Part shown: piece by piece, positions 15,496-25,100 of the stretch
How the letters are laid out: each line of letters starts with the position of its first letter
Numbering within the stretch: the first letter of the stretch is position 1
Assembly (NCBI RefSeq): GCF_008000815.1
Contig: NZ_CP042806.1
Span: 3,844,001 to 3,908,000 of the forward strand
Reading direction: 5' to 3'
DNA from: Terriglobus albidus
GTDB taxonomy: Bacteria > Acidobacteriota > Terriglobia > Terriglobales > Acidobacteriaceae
Length of the DNA: 64,000 nucleotides
Translations under genes and position numbers: made by a program
Notes under the pieces: model-generated
What the model saw: the letters and a program-made list of their open reading frames with translations, nothing else
Database searches by the model: none
Told to the model about the DNA's origin: nothing

Positions 15496-16593
15496 ATGTC
15501 CACCACAGCACCAGAGATGATTGGAGAATCGCCCGAAGCCCTGGTCATCCTGGCGGACGATCTCACCGGTGCAGCCGACGCAGCGGTCGCATTTACGCGA
15601 ACCTGCTCCGACGTCAGAGTAGATATGAACGGGCTTGTCCCCCGCCCTGGCTCAGTGGTCGCCTGGAGCTCCGATACGCGAGATATGGAGCCGGCTCAAC
15701 TCAAGGAGCGTATCCAGACTGTCTTACGTGACCTGCCCACATCCACGATCTTCTTTAAGAAGGTGGATTCTGTCTTTCGCGGGAATACCTTTGCAGAGAT
15801 CCGTGAGGTTCTTTCTACAAGGGACTACGATCTAGCGGTTCTCGCCCCGGCGTATCCACAGATGGGCAGGCGGGTAGAAAAAGGGATCCTGCAAATCGAT
15901 GACGTCACAGGCTCCCAGTCGCTGAACCTTGCCCAGGAGTTGCCCGAAACTTCTCTTCTGCTTGCAGGCCTCCCCTCGGATGAGATCGTGGCCCATTTCA
16001 AAACCGTTTTAGATCAAGGGCGGCGAGTTCTTTTATGTGACGCACACAAGCAGGAGCATCTGGAGACTGTGGCACGCGCGGCACAGTCGTTACAAATACG
16101 TGTCCTATGGATCGGTTCTGGAGGGCTCGCCCATGCCCTTGCCACAGCATCTTCCGCGGTCACGCCCCCGCTCCCAGTGCAACGAAGGCCCGCAGGGATC
16201 GCATGCTATTTCGTCGGCAGTGATCATCCCGTTACGCTCAGGCAAACAGCTCGGCTTGAGTCTGGTTGTAAGCCGGGCAGTTTCTTCCTCAAAAAGGTCC
16301 TTAGAGGTCATACTCGCGAGTCCGAGATTCAAAGCGCGTTGGCGGAAAACGGAAAACCTCCCATCGGAGCGCTTGTCATGACCGGTGGCGACACTGCCCG
16401 TCTTGTTTGCCATGTTCTCGGCATCTCGGCAATTCGCCTGCTTCGAGAGTTTGTGCCCGGCGTTCCCTTGGGAGTGGCAATCGGCGGAGCCTATGACGGC
16501 ACTCCTCTTCTATTGAAGAGTGGCGGATTTGGGTCAGATAACCTGCTGTGCGACGTACAGGCGGAGTTTTCAAACCAGGAGGCATATTTTTGA
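15496..16593 (+). CDS. Four-carbon acid sugar kinase (DUF1537 family, DtnK/OtnK-like)
   Basis: This kinase of 365 residues phosphorylates C4 sugar acids such as D-threonate or erythronate at O4 with ATP. The substrate-binding N-domain starts ILADDLTGAADAAVAF and has FKKVDSVFRGN (~85-95); the nucleotide domain carries SGGLAHAL and VMTGGDTARLV near the C-terminus, followed by the family's GGFGSDN motif. ATG 15496 is preferred to 15472 because the latter overlaps the promoter's -10. It overlaps the next gene by four bases (TTGA). In characterised systems DtnK makes 4-phospho-D-threonate, which PdxA2 oxidatively decarboxylates to dihydroxyacetone phosphate and CO2; the next gene is exactly that enzyme. 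Confidence 0.9.
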   Translation: MSTTAPEMIGESPEALVILADDLTGAADAAVAFTRTCSDVRVDMNGLVPRPGSVVAWSSDTRDMEPAQLKERIQTVLRDLPTSTIFFKKVDSVFRGNTFAEIREVLSTRDYDLAVLAPAYPQMGRRVEKGILQIDDVTGSQSLNLAQELPETSLLLAGLPSDEIVAHFKTVLDQGRRVLLCDAHKQEHLETVARAAQSLQIRVLWIGSGGLAHALATASSAVTPPLPVQRRPAGIACYFVGSDHPVTLRQTARLESGCKPGSFFLKKVLRGHTRESEIQSALAENGKPPIGALVMTGGDTARLVCHVLGISAIRLLREFVPGVPLGVAIGGAYDGTPLLLKSGGFGSDNLLCDVQAEFSNQEAYF

Positions 16594-17576
16594 GCATCGG
16601 AGCAATCCGCCCACGGCTTGCCATCACACTTGGAGATCCTGCCGGAGTGGGCGCGGAAGTTACGTTGAAAGCCTTGCAGGACAGCAAGATTACTTCCCTT
16701 GCGCACTTCGTCATTCTTGGCGATATGCCAGCGGTAAAAGTTGCGGAAGAGTGCACAGGCGTTCGTCTCACGGACCTTCCGGTTGAATTCCTCGACTGCG
16801 GCACGCTGCCTGCTTCCGAACGAGTGGAGCCTGGCGCCTTACGAGCGAAATACGGTGCGGCCGCGATGCGGTATGTCCACGACGCCACGCTGATGTGCCT
16901 TCGTGGCGAGGCGGATGCTATGGTGACTGCACCTCTCAATAAAGAAGCTGTTACCCTCAACGGCCTCCACTTTTCCGGACACACGGAATATATTGCCGAA
17001 CTCTGCAACAACACAGACTCACGAATGTTGCTTGCGGGAGAAAAGCTTAGCGTCGTACATGTCTCGACTCATATCAGCTTGCGGGAAGCCACAAACCTCA
17101 GCACGCCGCGAATTACCCGCACCATTGAACTGGGATACGAGGCGATGCGCCTGCTTGGCAAGGCAAAGCCACGTATCGCGGTCTGTGGCCTGAATCCGCA
17201 TGCCGGCGAGCATGGACTGTTTGGAAACGAGGATCAGGCATTTATCGCTCCCGCGGTGGCGGCATGTCAGGCACGGGGCTGGGACGTCGAAGGTCCGGTT
17301 GCACCAGACACCATCTTCTACCGGGCAGCTAGAGGGTCGCATGATCTTATCGTCGCGATGTATCACGATCAGGGGCATATTCCGATGAAGCTTCTCGACT
17401 TCGAGACCACCGTCAATATGTCGCTCGGCATCCCTATTATTCGTACCTCGGTCGACCACGGCACAGCCTTTGACATTGCCGGCAAAAACCTTGCAGGAGC
17501 GGCCAATATGAAGGCTGCTATCCGTATGGCAGCAACTATGGCACGTACACGCATACTGCAACCGCAAACGGTCTAA
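16590..17576 (+). CDS. 4-phospho-threonate/erythronate dehydrogenase (PdxA2-like)
   Basis: This NAD-dependent oxidative decarboxylase of the PdxA family has 328 residues. Motifs: ITLGDPAGVGAEV at the N-terminus, metal-binding His residues in FSGHTEY, MYHDQGH and SVDHGTAFDIAG, and NPHAGEHGLFG. The TTG start at 16590 has AGGAGG seven bases upstream and overlaps the kinase stop, so it is translationally coupled; a longer frame from 16548 would lie within the kinase. PdxA itself makes pyridoxine precursor, but this copy sits between an acid-sugar kinase and a symporter. This organism appears to use the PdxS/PdxT route for vitamin B6 (46728-48378), so a catabolic role is much more likely. Confidence 0.9.
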   Translation: MSIGAIRPRLAITLGDPAGVGAEVTLKALQDSKITSLAHFVILGDMPAVKVAEECTGVRLTDLPVEFLDCGTLPASERVEPGALRAKYGAAAMRYVHDATLMCLRGEADAMVTAPLNKEAVTLNGLHFSGHTEYIAELCNNTDSRMLLAGEKLSVVHVSTHISLREATNLSTPRITRTIELGYEAMRLLGKAKPRIAVCGLNPHAGEHGLFGNEDQAFIAPAVAACQARGWDVEGPVAPDTIFYRAARGSHDLIVAMYHDQGHIPMKLLDFETTVNMSLGIPIIRTSVDHGTAFDIAGKNLAGAANMKAAIRMAATMARTRILQPQTV

Positions 17577-17589
17577 CGCCCTTCTTGAT

Positions 17590-19158
17590 ATGCATACGAT
17601 TGATCTCATCGTTCTCGCGCTTTACATCATCGGCCTGATCGGCATCGGCATCCGTTTTGCGCGCAAGCAGCACACGACCGATGACTATTTCGTCGCGGGT
17701 CGTTCCATACCCGGCTGGGCCATGGGGCTATCGTTACTCGCCACCATCATTACCAGTGTGACCTTTATCGCCTATCCGGGCTCTTCCTATGCCGGAGACT
17801 GGTCCCTGATGGTGCCCAATATCCTGTTCGTTGGCGTTCTGCTGCTTATCGGGTCCATCATTGTTCCCTTCTTTCGCCATGTCGTCCATATGAGCGCCTA
17901 TGAGTACTTCGGCGCTCGCTTTGGCAGGCTTGTACGGCTGTACTCTTCAGCCGCATTTGCAGTGGGACATTTCTCGAAGATGGGCTTTGTGTTTTATCTT
18001 CTCGCGCTTACGCTCAGCAGGATGACAGGATGGTCGCTTACTACCATCATCCTGCTTACTGCTCTCATTACGATCTTCTATACACTGCTTGGCGGGGTAG
18101 AGGCCGTGGTTTGGGCTGATGTCGTACAGGGCTTTGTGCTTTGGGCGGGAATCCTTGTCTCCCTTGGCTTCCTGCTTTGGCTGCCACATCAAGGCCCCCA
18201 CGCAGTACTGGCAGACGCCTGGAACCACGGAAAAATCAGCCTGGGAAGCACGGCACTTCGTTTCGACAAGCCGACGATCATCGTGCTGGTGATCTACGGT
18301 TTCTTTTTCTATCTGCAGAAGTACACGGCAGACCAGACCGTTGTGCAACGCTATCTCATCGCCAAAAGTGATCGCAGTGCGTTGCGAGGAATCGTTCTGG
18401 GAGCAGTCCTCTGCTTGCCGGTGTGGGCATCGTTCATGCTTATCGGCAGCCTGCTGTGGAGCTTCTATCGGCTGACCGGAGAGGCACTGCCTAAAAGCAT
18501 TACCAAGGCGGACCAGATCTTTCCGCACTTTCTGGTCACGCATCTTCCTGCCGGCTTGTCAGGGTTGTTTATCGCCGCCCTGGTGGGTTCGGCAATGGCG
18601 ATGCTCGCCTCTGATATGAACTGCCTCTCGGTCATCACCGTAGAAGATTTCTATCGATTTATCCGGCCCCATGCCAGAGATCGAGAGCTGCTGCGCGCGG
18701 GCCGGATCATTGTTATGTTGAGCGGATTGGCAGCAGCGGCCGTCGCACTCAAACTGGCCGCCAGCCAGGGCGGGGCTCTTCAGCTCTACTACACCATCAC
18801 CGCCATCGTCGCAGGCGGACTGGCCGGACTGTTTCTACTGGCTTTTCTTGTGCCTCGAGCTACCCGAACAGGAGCCATCACCGGTTTGGTTGCCAGCCTT
18901 ATCTTTACAACCTGGGGTGTCCTGACGGAAGGTGGCAAGATATTGGATCTTGGAAGATGGAACTTCACCTGGCATGACTACATGCTTGGCGCCATTGGCC
19001 ACGTCATTGTGCTTGTCGTAGGTGTGTCGGCGAGTTATCTTCTGCCAGGTAAACCGGTTGCAACGAATCTCACATGGAGTGGATGGCGCAACCGCATTCA
19101 CTCACAACAATCGGTACATGCCTTAGATGTAGTTTCTCCCACGGAGGAGTGCGGATGA
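17590..19158 (+). CDS. Sodium:solute symporter (SSS family)
   Basis: This is a 522-residue inner-membrane transporter with about 13 transmembrane helices and the LeuT-like core of the SSS family. The N-terminus IDLIVLALYIIGLIGIGIRF and the motif TTDDYFVAGRSIPGWAMGLSLLAT are typical. A conserved sodium-site region is visible at LVGSAMAMLASDMNCLSVIT. It begins 13 bp after the PdxA2-like gene and overlaps the aldolase gene by four bases (ATGA). It is therefore the likely uptake step for the sugar acid or related monosaccharide degraded by this operon. The TonB receptors on each side may supply the outer-membrane step. Confidence 0.93.
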   Translation: MHTIDLIVLALYIIGLIGIGIRFARKQHTTDDYFVAGRSIPGWAMGLSLLATIITSVTFIAYPGSSYAGDWSLMVPNILFVGVLLLIGSIIVPFFRHVVHMSAYEYFGARFGRLVRLYSSAAFAVGHFSKMGFVFYLLALTLSRMTGWSLTTIILLTALITIFYTLLGGVEAVVWADVVQGFVLWAGILVSLGFLLWLPHQGPHAVLADAWNHGKISLGSTALRFDKPTIIVLVIYGFFFYLQKYTADQTVVQRYLIAKSDRSALRGIVLGAVLCLPVWASFMLIGSLLWSFYRLTGEALPKSITKADQIFPHFLVTHLPAGLSGLFIAALVGSAMAMLASDMNCLSVITVEDFYRFIRPHARDRELLRAGRIIVMLSGLAAAAVALKLAASQGGALQLYYTITAIVAGGLAGLFLLAFLVPRATRTGAITGLVASLIFTTWGVLTEGGKILDLGRWNFTWHDYMLGAIGHVIVLVVGVSASYLLPGKPVATNLTWSGWRNRIHSQQSVHALDVVSPTEECG

Positions 19159-19961
19159 CTCGCCTTGACCAGAAAATCAATCAAACCGGTAGTAAGCCAT
19201 TGCTGGGAGTTGCCCTCTACTCGTACGACCCCATCTTCCTCGAGATCGCGGCCCATATGGGATTCCAGGTCGTATGGATCGAGATGGAACATGCAGCTAT
19301 CAGCTTCGCCGAAGCAGCCGATCTCTGCCGCATGGCCGCGGGTACAGGAATGCTGACAATGATCCGCATCCCCGACGCCCGTCGAGAAAGCGTTCTCAAA
19401 GCCGCGGAGTGCGGTCCCGACATGATCGACATCCCGATGGCGGATTCTCCGGAAGACGTCGCGGAGCTTGTCCGCTATGCGCGGTTTGCCCCCATCGGTG
19501 CGCGTGGTTTCTTTAGCGTCTCCCGCGCACTGAAGTATGGCATCGTCGACGACGTTCCTGAAGAGCAACAGAGACTTAACACCGAGCTCGCACTACTCGC
19601 TCAGATTGAAACCGTAGAAGCGGTTGCGCGCGTGGAAGAAATTGCTGCAATTCCAGGCGTTGAGATCTTCATCGGACCTGCAGACCTCGCAGCCAGCCTC
19701 GGCATTCCCGGTCAGACCGGACATCCTCGTCTCCTCGAAGCCGCGGAGCAGATTATCCGCGTTGCTCGCAAACATGACAAACGAGTGATCACGGCCTGCG
19801 GCACCGCCGATTTCGCGCACTGGGTCCGCCTCGGTGTAGATCTACTGTTCTGCACGAATAACGTTGTGGCGCTGAAAGCCGGAACACAACTTGCATTGAA
19901 CGAAGCGAACAAAGCGATCGCCGCCGTAAACCATGAGCGTAACGAGGTGTCCACTTATTGA
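19155..19961 (+). CDS. HpcH/HpaI family class II aldolase
   Basis: This metal-dependent pyruvate-type aldolase of 268 residues has the family signatures WIEMEHAAISF, an RIPDARRESVLKAAECGPD region, AQIETVEAV (metal-binding Glu) and FIGPADLAASLG (metal-binding Asp). The ATG at 19155 has GGAGG upstream and overlaps the symporter stop. HpaI-type enzymes cleave 4-hydroxy-2-keto or 2-keto-3-deoxy acids to pyruvate (or a hydroxypyruvate) and an aldehyde. It is not part of the characterised kinase-PdxA2 threonate route. It therefore implies a second substrate branch whose aldehyde product could go to the next gene's alcohol dehydrogenase. Confidence 0.88.
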   Translation: MTRLDQKINQTGSKPLLGVALYSYDPIFLEIAAHMGFQVVWIEMEHAAISFAEAADLCRMAAGTGMLTMIRIPDARRESVLKAAECGPDMIDIPMADSPEDVAELVRYARFAPIGARGFFSVSRALKYGIVDDVPEEQQRLNTELALLAQIETVEAVARVEEIAAIPGVEIFIGPADLAASLGIPGQTGHPRLLEAAEQIIRVARKHDKRVITACGTADFAHWVRLGVDLLFCTNNVVALKAGTQLALNEANKAIAAVNHERNEVSTY

Positions 19962-19962
19962 A

Positions 19963-21120
19963 ATGCCGATGCGCATTCTTACCTCCCTACAGCCGCACCG
20001 CATTGTTTTTGGTTGTGGATGCCTGACCGATGCCCTGGAATATATCGCCTCTCTGCCAGAGGTACGAATACACCTGGTATCCTCTCCCTCCCAGCGGACG
20101 ACGATCGCATCCATGCAACACATTCTGGACGAAAAGGGCTTCAACGTTACGGTGGACGATACCATCTCCGCCGAGCCGACGCAGGCGGCCTTCGCTAATG
20201 CCCTGAACAAGGCTAGGCAAGCCAACCCCACATGCATCGTCGGGCTTGGCGGAGGAAGCCCTCTGGACGTAGCAAAGTTATTGGCTGCGTTCCTGCACAA
20301 CGATCAGGAGGTCGAGGATACGTTCGGAATCAACCTTCTCCAGGGACGTAACTGTCATCTGATATGCATTCCCACTACGGCAGGCACAGGCAGTGAGGTC
20401 AGCCCTAACGCGATTCTTCTCGATGAAACGGCACGTCTGAAAAAGGGTGTCATCAGTCCCTATCTCGTCCCCGACGCTACCTTCATTGACCCCGAACTTA
20501 CGCGCTCGCTTCCGCCCCAGGTAACTGCCTTCACGGGCATGGACGCGCTGACACATTGCATCGAAGCGTATACCAACAGATTTGCGCATCCGCTTGTCGA
20601 CCTGTACGCGCTCGAAGGTATCCGGCTCTGCGCGACCTTCCTCGCCCGGGCGGTGGCGAATGGCAATGACATCGAAGCTCGTGAAGGGATGGCCCGAGCC
20701 AGCCTCTACGGTGGCCTCTGCCTGGGTCCGGTCAACACTGCCGCCGTGCATGCCCTTGCTTATCCTCTGGGCGGTGAGTTCCATGTGCCGCACGGACTGT
20801 CGAATGCCGTTTTGTTACCCGCGGTCTTCCGCTTCAACTGCGAGGCCTCGCCAGATCGTCATGCCGCCGTCGCCCTTGCCCTTGGTGTGCAACAGCATGC
20901 GAGCGTATCTGAAACTGCCCAGGCGGGAGCAAAGGCTCTTGCTGCACTTTCGCGGTTGTGCGGGCTGGATTGCGATCTGCGGAGGTATGGCGTAGTAAGC
21001 GAAACAGTTCCCCGCATGGCTGAAATGGCGATGACCGTCACCAGATTGCTGCGCAATAATCCTCGCGAAGTGACACATGCAGACGCGGAAAAGCTTTATC
21101 GTGAGAGCCTGAATTTATAA
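19963..21120 (+). CDS. Iron-containing alcohol dehydrogenase (group III)
   Basis: This NAD(P)-linked dehydrogenase has 385 residues. GLGGGSPLDVAK (dinucleotide binding) and TTAGTGSEV are diagnostic. The iron ligands are spread over GMDALTHCIEAY, VHALAYPLGGEFHVPHG and the preceding Asp region. The maleylacetate-reductase-like form lacks the longer C-terminus of AdhE. Start: ATG 19963 is chosen; ATG 19933 would overlap the aldolase by 29 bp and has no better ribosome site. As the last gene of the five-gene operon it probably reduces (or oxidises) the aldehyde released by the aldolase, or a C4/C3 intermediate; the exact substrate cannot be read from the sequence. Confidence 0.88.
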   Translation: MPMRILTSLQPHRIVFGCGCLTDALEYIASLPEVRIHLVSSPSQRTTIASMQHILDEKGFNVTVDDTISAEPTQAAFANALNKARQANPTCIVGLGGGSPLDVAKLLAAFLHNDQEVEDTFGINLLQGRNCHLICIPTTAGTGSEVSPNAILLDETARLKKGVISPYLVPDATFIDPELTRSLPPQVTAFTGMDALTHCIEAYTNRFAHPLVDLYALEGIRLCATFLARAVANGNDIEAREGMARASLYGGLCLGPVNTAAVHALAYPLGGEFHVPHGLSNAVLLPAVFRFNCEASPDRHAAVALALGVQQHASVSETAQAGAKALAALSRLCGLDCDLRRYGVVSETVPRMAEMAMTVTRLLRNNPREVTHADAEKLYRESLNL

Positions 21121-21245
21121 CTTGGCGGTTCCCGCCCGATACCTTCCCGGACAGGATCAATTGAAAATAAAAGATCTAAATCGAAAACACCAAGCTTAAC
21201 CTACAATGATGCTCGGGAAGCATTTCAGAACGACCAGGGAAAACA

Positions 21246-22088
21246 ATGAAAAAGGCCAAAGCACCTAGCGCCACGACTGCAAAGAAATCGGTACGTCGCC
21301 GTGTCCCGAAGTGGGCGCTACAGAGCAGCGACTCCGGCACTGGGGACGACGCCTACTATCTGCGATCAATTGGCCGGGCGCTTGACGTTCTAAATTGCTT
21401 TGACGGTCAGACCCCTCTCTCGTTGAAGGAAATCAGCGGCCGGACAAAGCAGCCCGAATCCAGCCTTTTCCGGGTTTTAAGGACGCTTGAGAGTCGCGAG
21501 TATCTCGTGCAGGATCGTGATGGGACATACCAGCTGGCGCCGCGCTTAATCTTTGGATGGTTGGTTCGTGCCGCCGATCACGTAAAGGAAGTTGCACGCC
21601 CTGAACTTGAGTGGCTGGCAAACCACTTCAACGAAACCGCAAGCCTCGCCTTTTTGTTCGACGATCGGATCCATGTACTCGATTGCCTGGAGACCTTTCA
21701 CGAGATCCGTATGACAAACAAGAAAGGCCGCGTTCTGCCACCCCATTGTTCGGCGATGGGGAAGGTCATCACCGCCTTCCAGGAGAGGCCGGCTGCGGAT
21801 CAGATGCTTGAAGTGTATGGACTAAACCCGCGCACAGAGCACACGATCATTGACAGAAAGCGTCTTTACGCCGAGTTTGAAGGGATACGAAAGACGGGCA
21901 TTGGGTGCGATCGTGAAGAATCGATCCGCGGCGGAATCTGCTTTGCGGCCGCGATCCAGCCAAAAGATAAACCTGTCGTGGCGGCCATCAGCCTTTCCAC
22001 ACCCTCGATAAGAATGGACAAGGCTCGAGAGGCCGAGATTCAGTCCGCACTTCTGGAAGCTGCAAAGAAGATCGCCGCAAAGTTATAG
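21246..22088 (+). CDS. IclR-family transcriptional regulator
   Basis: This 280-residue regulator has an unusually basic, Ala/Lys-rich N-terminal extension (~35 residues). It is followed by the winged helix (YLRSIGRALDVLNCF, LSLKEISGRTKQPESSLFRVLRTLES) and the GAF-like effector domain (HSAMGKV-type region PPHCSAMGKVITAF, DREESIRGGICFAAAI). IclR proteins usually bind a small carboxylate or sugar acid and repress a nearby operon. It lies 125 bp after the acid-sugar operon and probably controls it; a TACAAT -10 at 21202-21207 and boxes TTGAAAAT/ATCGAAAAC upstream suggest its own promoter with autoregulation. Confidence 0.92.
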   Translation: MKKAKAPSATTAKKSVRRRVPKWALQSSDSGTGDDAYYLRSIGRALDVLNCFDGQTPLSLKEISGRTKQPESSLFRVLRTLESREYLVQDRDGTYQLAPRLIFGWLVRAADHVKEVARPELEWLANHFNETASLAFLFDDRIHVLDCLETFHEIRMTNKKGRVLPPHCSAMGKVITAFQERPAADQMLEVYGLNPRTEHTIIDRKRLYAEFEGIRKTGIGCDREESIRGGICFAAAIQPKDKPVVAAISLSTPSIRMDKAREAEIQSALLEAAKKIAAKL

Positions 22089-22110
22089 GCTCGATTGCAT
22101 CGGAGATTAG

Positions 22111-22149
22111 TCCCCCGAAATGCCCTCCTAAAGAGAGCGTTTCGGGGGA
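22111..22149. terminator. Bidirectional terminator hairpin
   Basis: TCCCCCGAAA (22111-22120) pairs perfectly with TTTCGGGGGA (22140-22149) around a 19-nt loop, between the convergent IclR and TonB-receptor genes. It can act in both directions. Confidence 0.75.
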
Positions 22150-22161
22150 CTCGATGTTTGC

Positions 22162-25100
22162 TTAGAAGACCAATCGAAGTGCTACCTGAATCGTCCGCGG
22201 TAAGTTGGCTTGTGATGTGATGGTGCCGAAGGCTGAACTCGTGGGCGTCAGATTCGGACCACTGAAGTTTGGGTGATTGAGGGCATTGAATGCATCGGCG
22301 CGAAGCTGAGCACTCAATCGCTCGGTGATCCGATTGGACTTGATCAGGCTCATATCAAACGCATTGATACCGTCCTGCCGTGCATGCGCTACCTGGGTTG
22401 GCAATGTACGAATATGCGTTCCCGTGACTGGCTGCGCGCTGCTCGTACGATTGAACTGATTTACGTCGAATGCCGCATTCACGTTGTGCGGGCTCACCTT
22501 CAGATCGTTAAGGCCTCCCGTGCCTGAGTAGATGATGTCGCTCCACGTGAGAGGAGCTCCCTGGGGCTGATAGGTGTAGATCCCACTAACATTCCATCCG
22601 CTGATGGCGTAATTGACCACTGGCACAGGTACGCGGTACGCCCGCTTCTCACCGAACGGCAACTCCCACGTCGTACTGACGACAAGATGCTGTGGGCGAT
22701 CATCGGAGGAGATCCGTTTTTCCGGCATGATGTCCTGCGGGTTTAGATAACTGACACGTTCTAGCCGCTTGGACCACGAGTAGTTCACAAGATAGCGAAC
22801 TCCATGTGACAAACGCTTCTCCACACGTGCTTCGAATTCATGGAAGATGGCGCTTCCCGCGGGCTCCGACGCCTGGGTCACACCCGTGAAGTGCGGATAC
22901 GGGAGCAGAAGCTGCTGGCGCTGCACCGTATTTCCATTCAAGGTTGTGCCCGGAAGGAGTCCACGAAATGGATTCGAGACGTTCGCCTGCAGAAAGGAGA
23001 TGACGTTGCTGTCGCGTGCTTGCCCGACATTGAGGTAACTCGCAGGGATAAAGTCGATGTTGCGGCTCACCCCAAGATGCACCGCGTGCGAACCTACATA
23101 GCCAAACTCGATCAACGTGGAACCAAACTGCTTCTGTACATCCAGATTCCAGCGTTCGTTGTAAGAAGGCAAAACCTGAGAGCGTGGGAAGCTGATTGTC
23201 TGCCCCAGATTGCTCGCGAGTCCTAAAGAAGAGCCGGGCGGCTGGAGGATACTTCCGCCAGGAAATGGATCAGAGAGCGTTGCCGAAGGACTGAGATACC
23301 CATTGCTTGTAACCAGCATCTGGGTCGTCTGGTTGAATCCAGTCGCGATCGGGTCGACACGTCCCACGCTGTCAAAGAAGATGCCGAAGCCGCCTCGAAC
23401 GCTCATATCCTTCATTGGCGTATACGCAAAACCAAGGCGTGGAGAAAATCCCGTGGAGGGAGTGGTGTAAAAGTTGCGACGGTTGTCATCCGCATAGACC
23501 AAACCTCCAACCAGCTTTGGGAACGTGACTCCACTTACCGGGCTGGCAGCAAAATTTGCCTGAGCCGCAGCATTGATTGGGCTGGTGGCGCCTGTATCAA
23601 AACCCCTCACAGCCTCATTATGCTTCTCGGTCGTGGCCAGATCGCGCTCGTAGCGCAGCCCTAAATTCAATGTCAGGTTTGGGATCAGCTTCCAGTTGTC
23701 CTGAAAGAAAATCGCGTAGTATTTTGCCTGCGAGACCTGACGATCATTGACATCGATACTGCCTGCAGTTGGAAGCCCGAGTAGCATCGAAGCCAACTCC
23801 TGTCCCAGCACTCCGGCTGCCGAATTATTGAATGGACCATTCGTCCAACCTTGTCCGCCTTGTAACCCAAAGTTGAAACTGCCTTTCGGGTTGCCATAGC
23901 GGAAACTGGAAACCTTGTAGATGCGCCAGTCACCGCCGAAGTCCGTCGTATGCTTGCCAAAGGTACGGTTCATCAGGGAGAAGACCTGGAAGCTGTCGAA
24001 CGGAATATAGTCACCTTTCGAATATCCGAAGTCGGTAAACTTCGTTCCTGCGGTGACAGGAATGGCCGGCACGGTTGCGGCGTTCGCCAGGTACTGCGGG
24101 AACCCTAACGAGGCGGGATCTACTGAAGCCAGCGGACGAGACTCAATATTCCTCGTCCAGTTCACTCGGTTCTCCCACACCGTTTTCGAGTTGAAGGTGT
24201 GCACATCGTCAACCGTCGATCCCCAGTTCGGCTGAATCAGAGTGCTACCGGTAGCCACGTTATTAAATGCGTTTCCGGAGGTGTGATACCTGTCGTTGTG
24301 GCGGAAGCCATACCAGATCTTGTTCTTTTGGGAGATCATGTAGTCGATGCGAGACATCTCACTGTCGAATCGGTCACGGTTGTCTCCGGCAAAGTAATAG
24401 TTATTAGTGCCGTCTGCATTCCCTGGAATATTGGGCGCAGGAAACAGGTTGACGAGCTTTACGCCCACCGGATTCAGCCGCGACGCTGGGATGACGTTGT
24501 TCGCAAAAACCGTGCGCGAGACCTGCGATCCGCTGACCTTGCCGGATGCTGGATCGAAGATCCGGTATTCGTTCTTCGGAGTGGTAAGCGGAAGCAGGGC
24601 TGAAAAGTCACCGTTCTTCTCCGCGGCGGTCGGAACCGTCACATACGTAGGGTTCGGCTGATTCTGCGTGATTCCCTCGAACGCAAAGAAGAGGAAGAGT
24701 TTGTTATGGCCATCGTAAAGATGAGGTATCACGATCGGCAGACCGATGGTCCCACCAAACTGGTTGAAATGAGTCACCGGTTTCGGCTGCTGCGGCGTAG
24801 TGTGCTTGGAAAACCATGGCGTGTCATTCAGGTAAGAATTCTGCAGGAACTCATATGCCGTACCGTGGATCTGATTGGTACCAGACTTCGTGACCTGATT
24901 CACCGTTCCACCCGAGGTGTGGCCATACGCAGCGTCCGCTTGAAAGGTTTCAACCTTCACCTCCTCCACAGCGTCCATCGGAGGGCTGAAAGCGATGGTT
25001 CCATCCGCACCGCCATCGGGCGTGCCATCCATCAACAACTCATTCTTCTTGGAAGCGCCTCCGCCCAGTGCGACGGACGATGGACCGGAGTTGTCGTAAG

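Noticed and set aside
16590-17576. Pyridoxine biosynthesis gene pdxA
   Set aside because: The product is PdxA-like, but it lies in an acid-sugar operon with a DUF1537 kinase and the window encodes the PdxS/PdxT vitamin B6 route. A PdxA2 catabolic role fits better.
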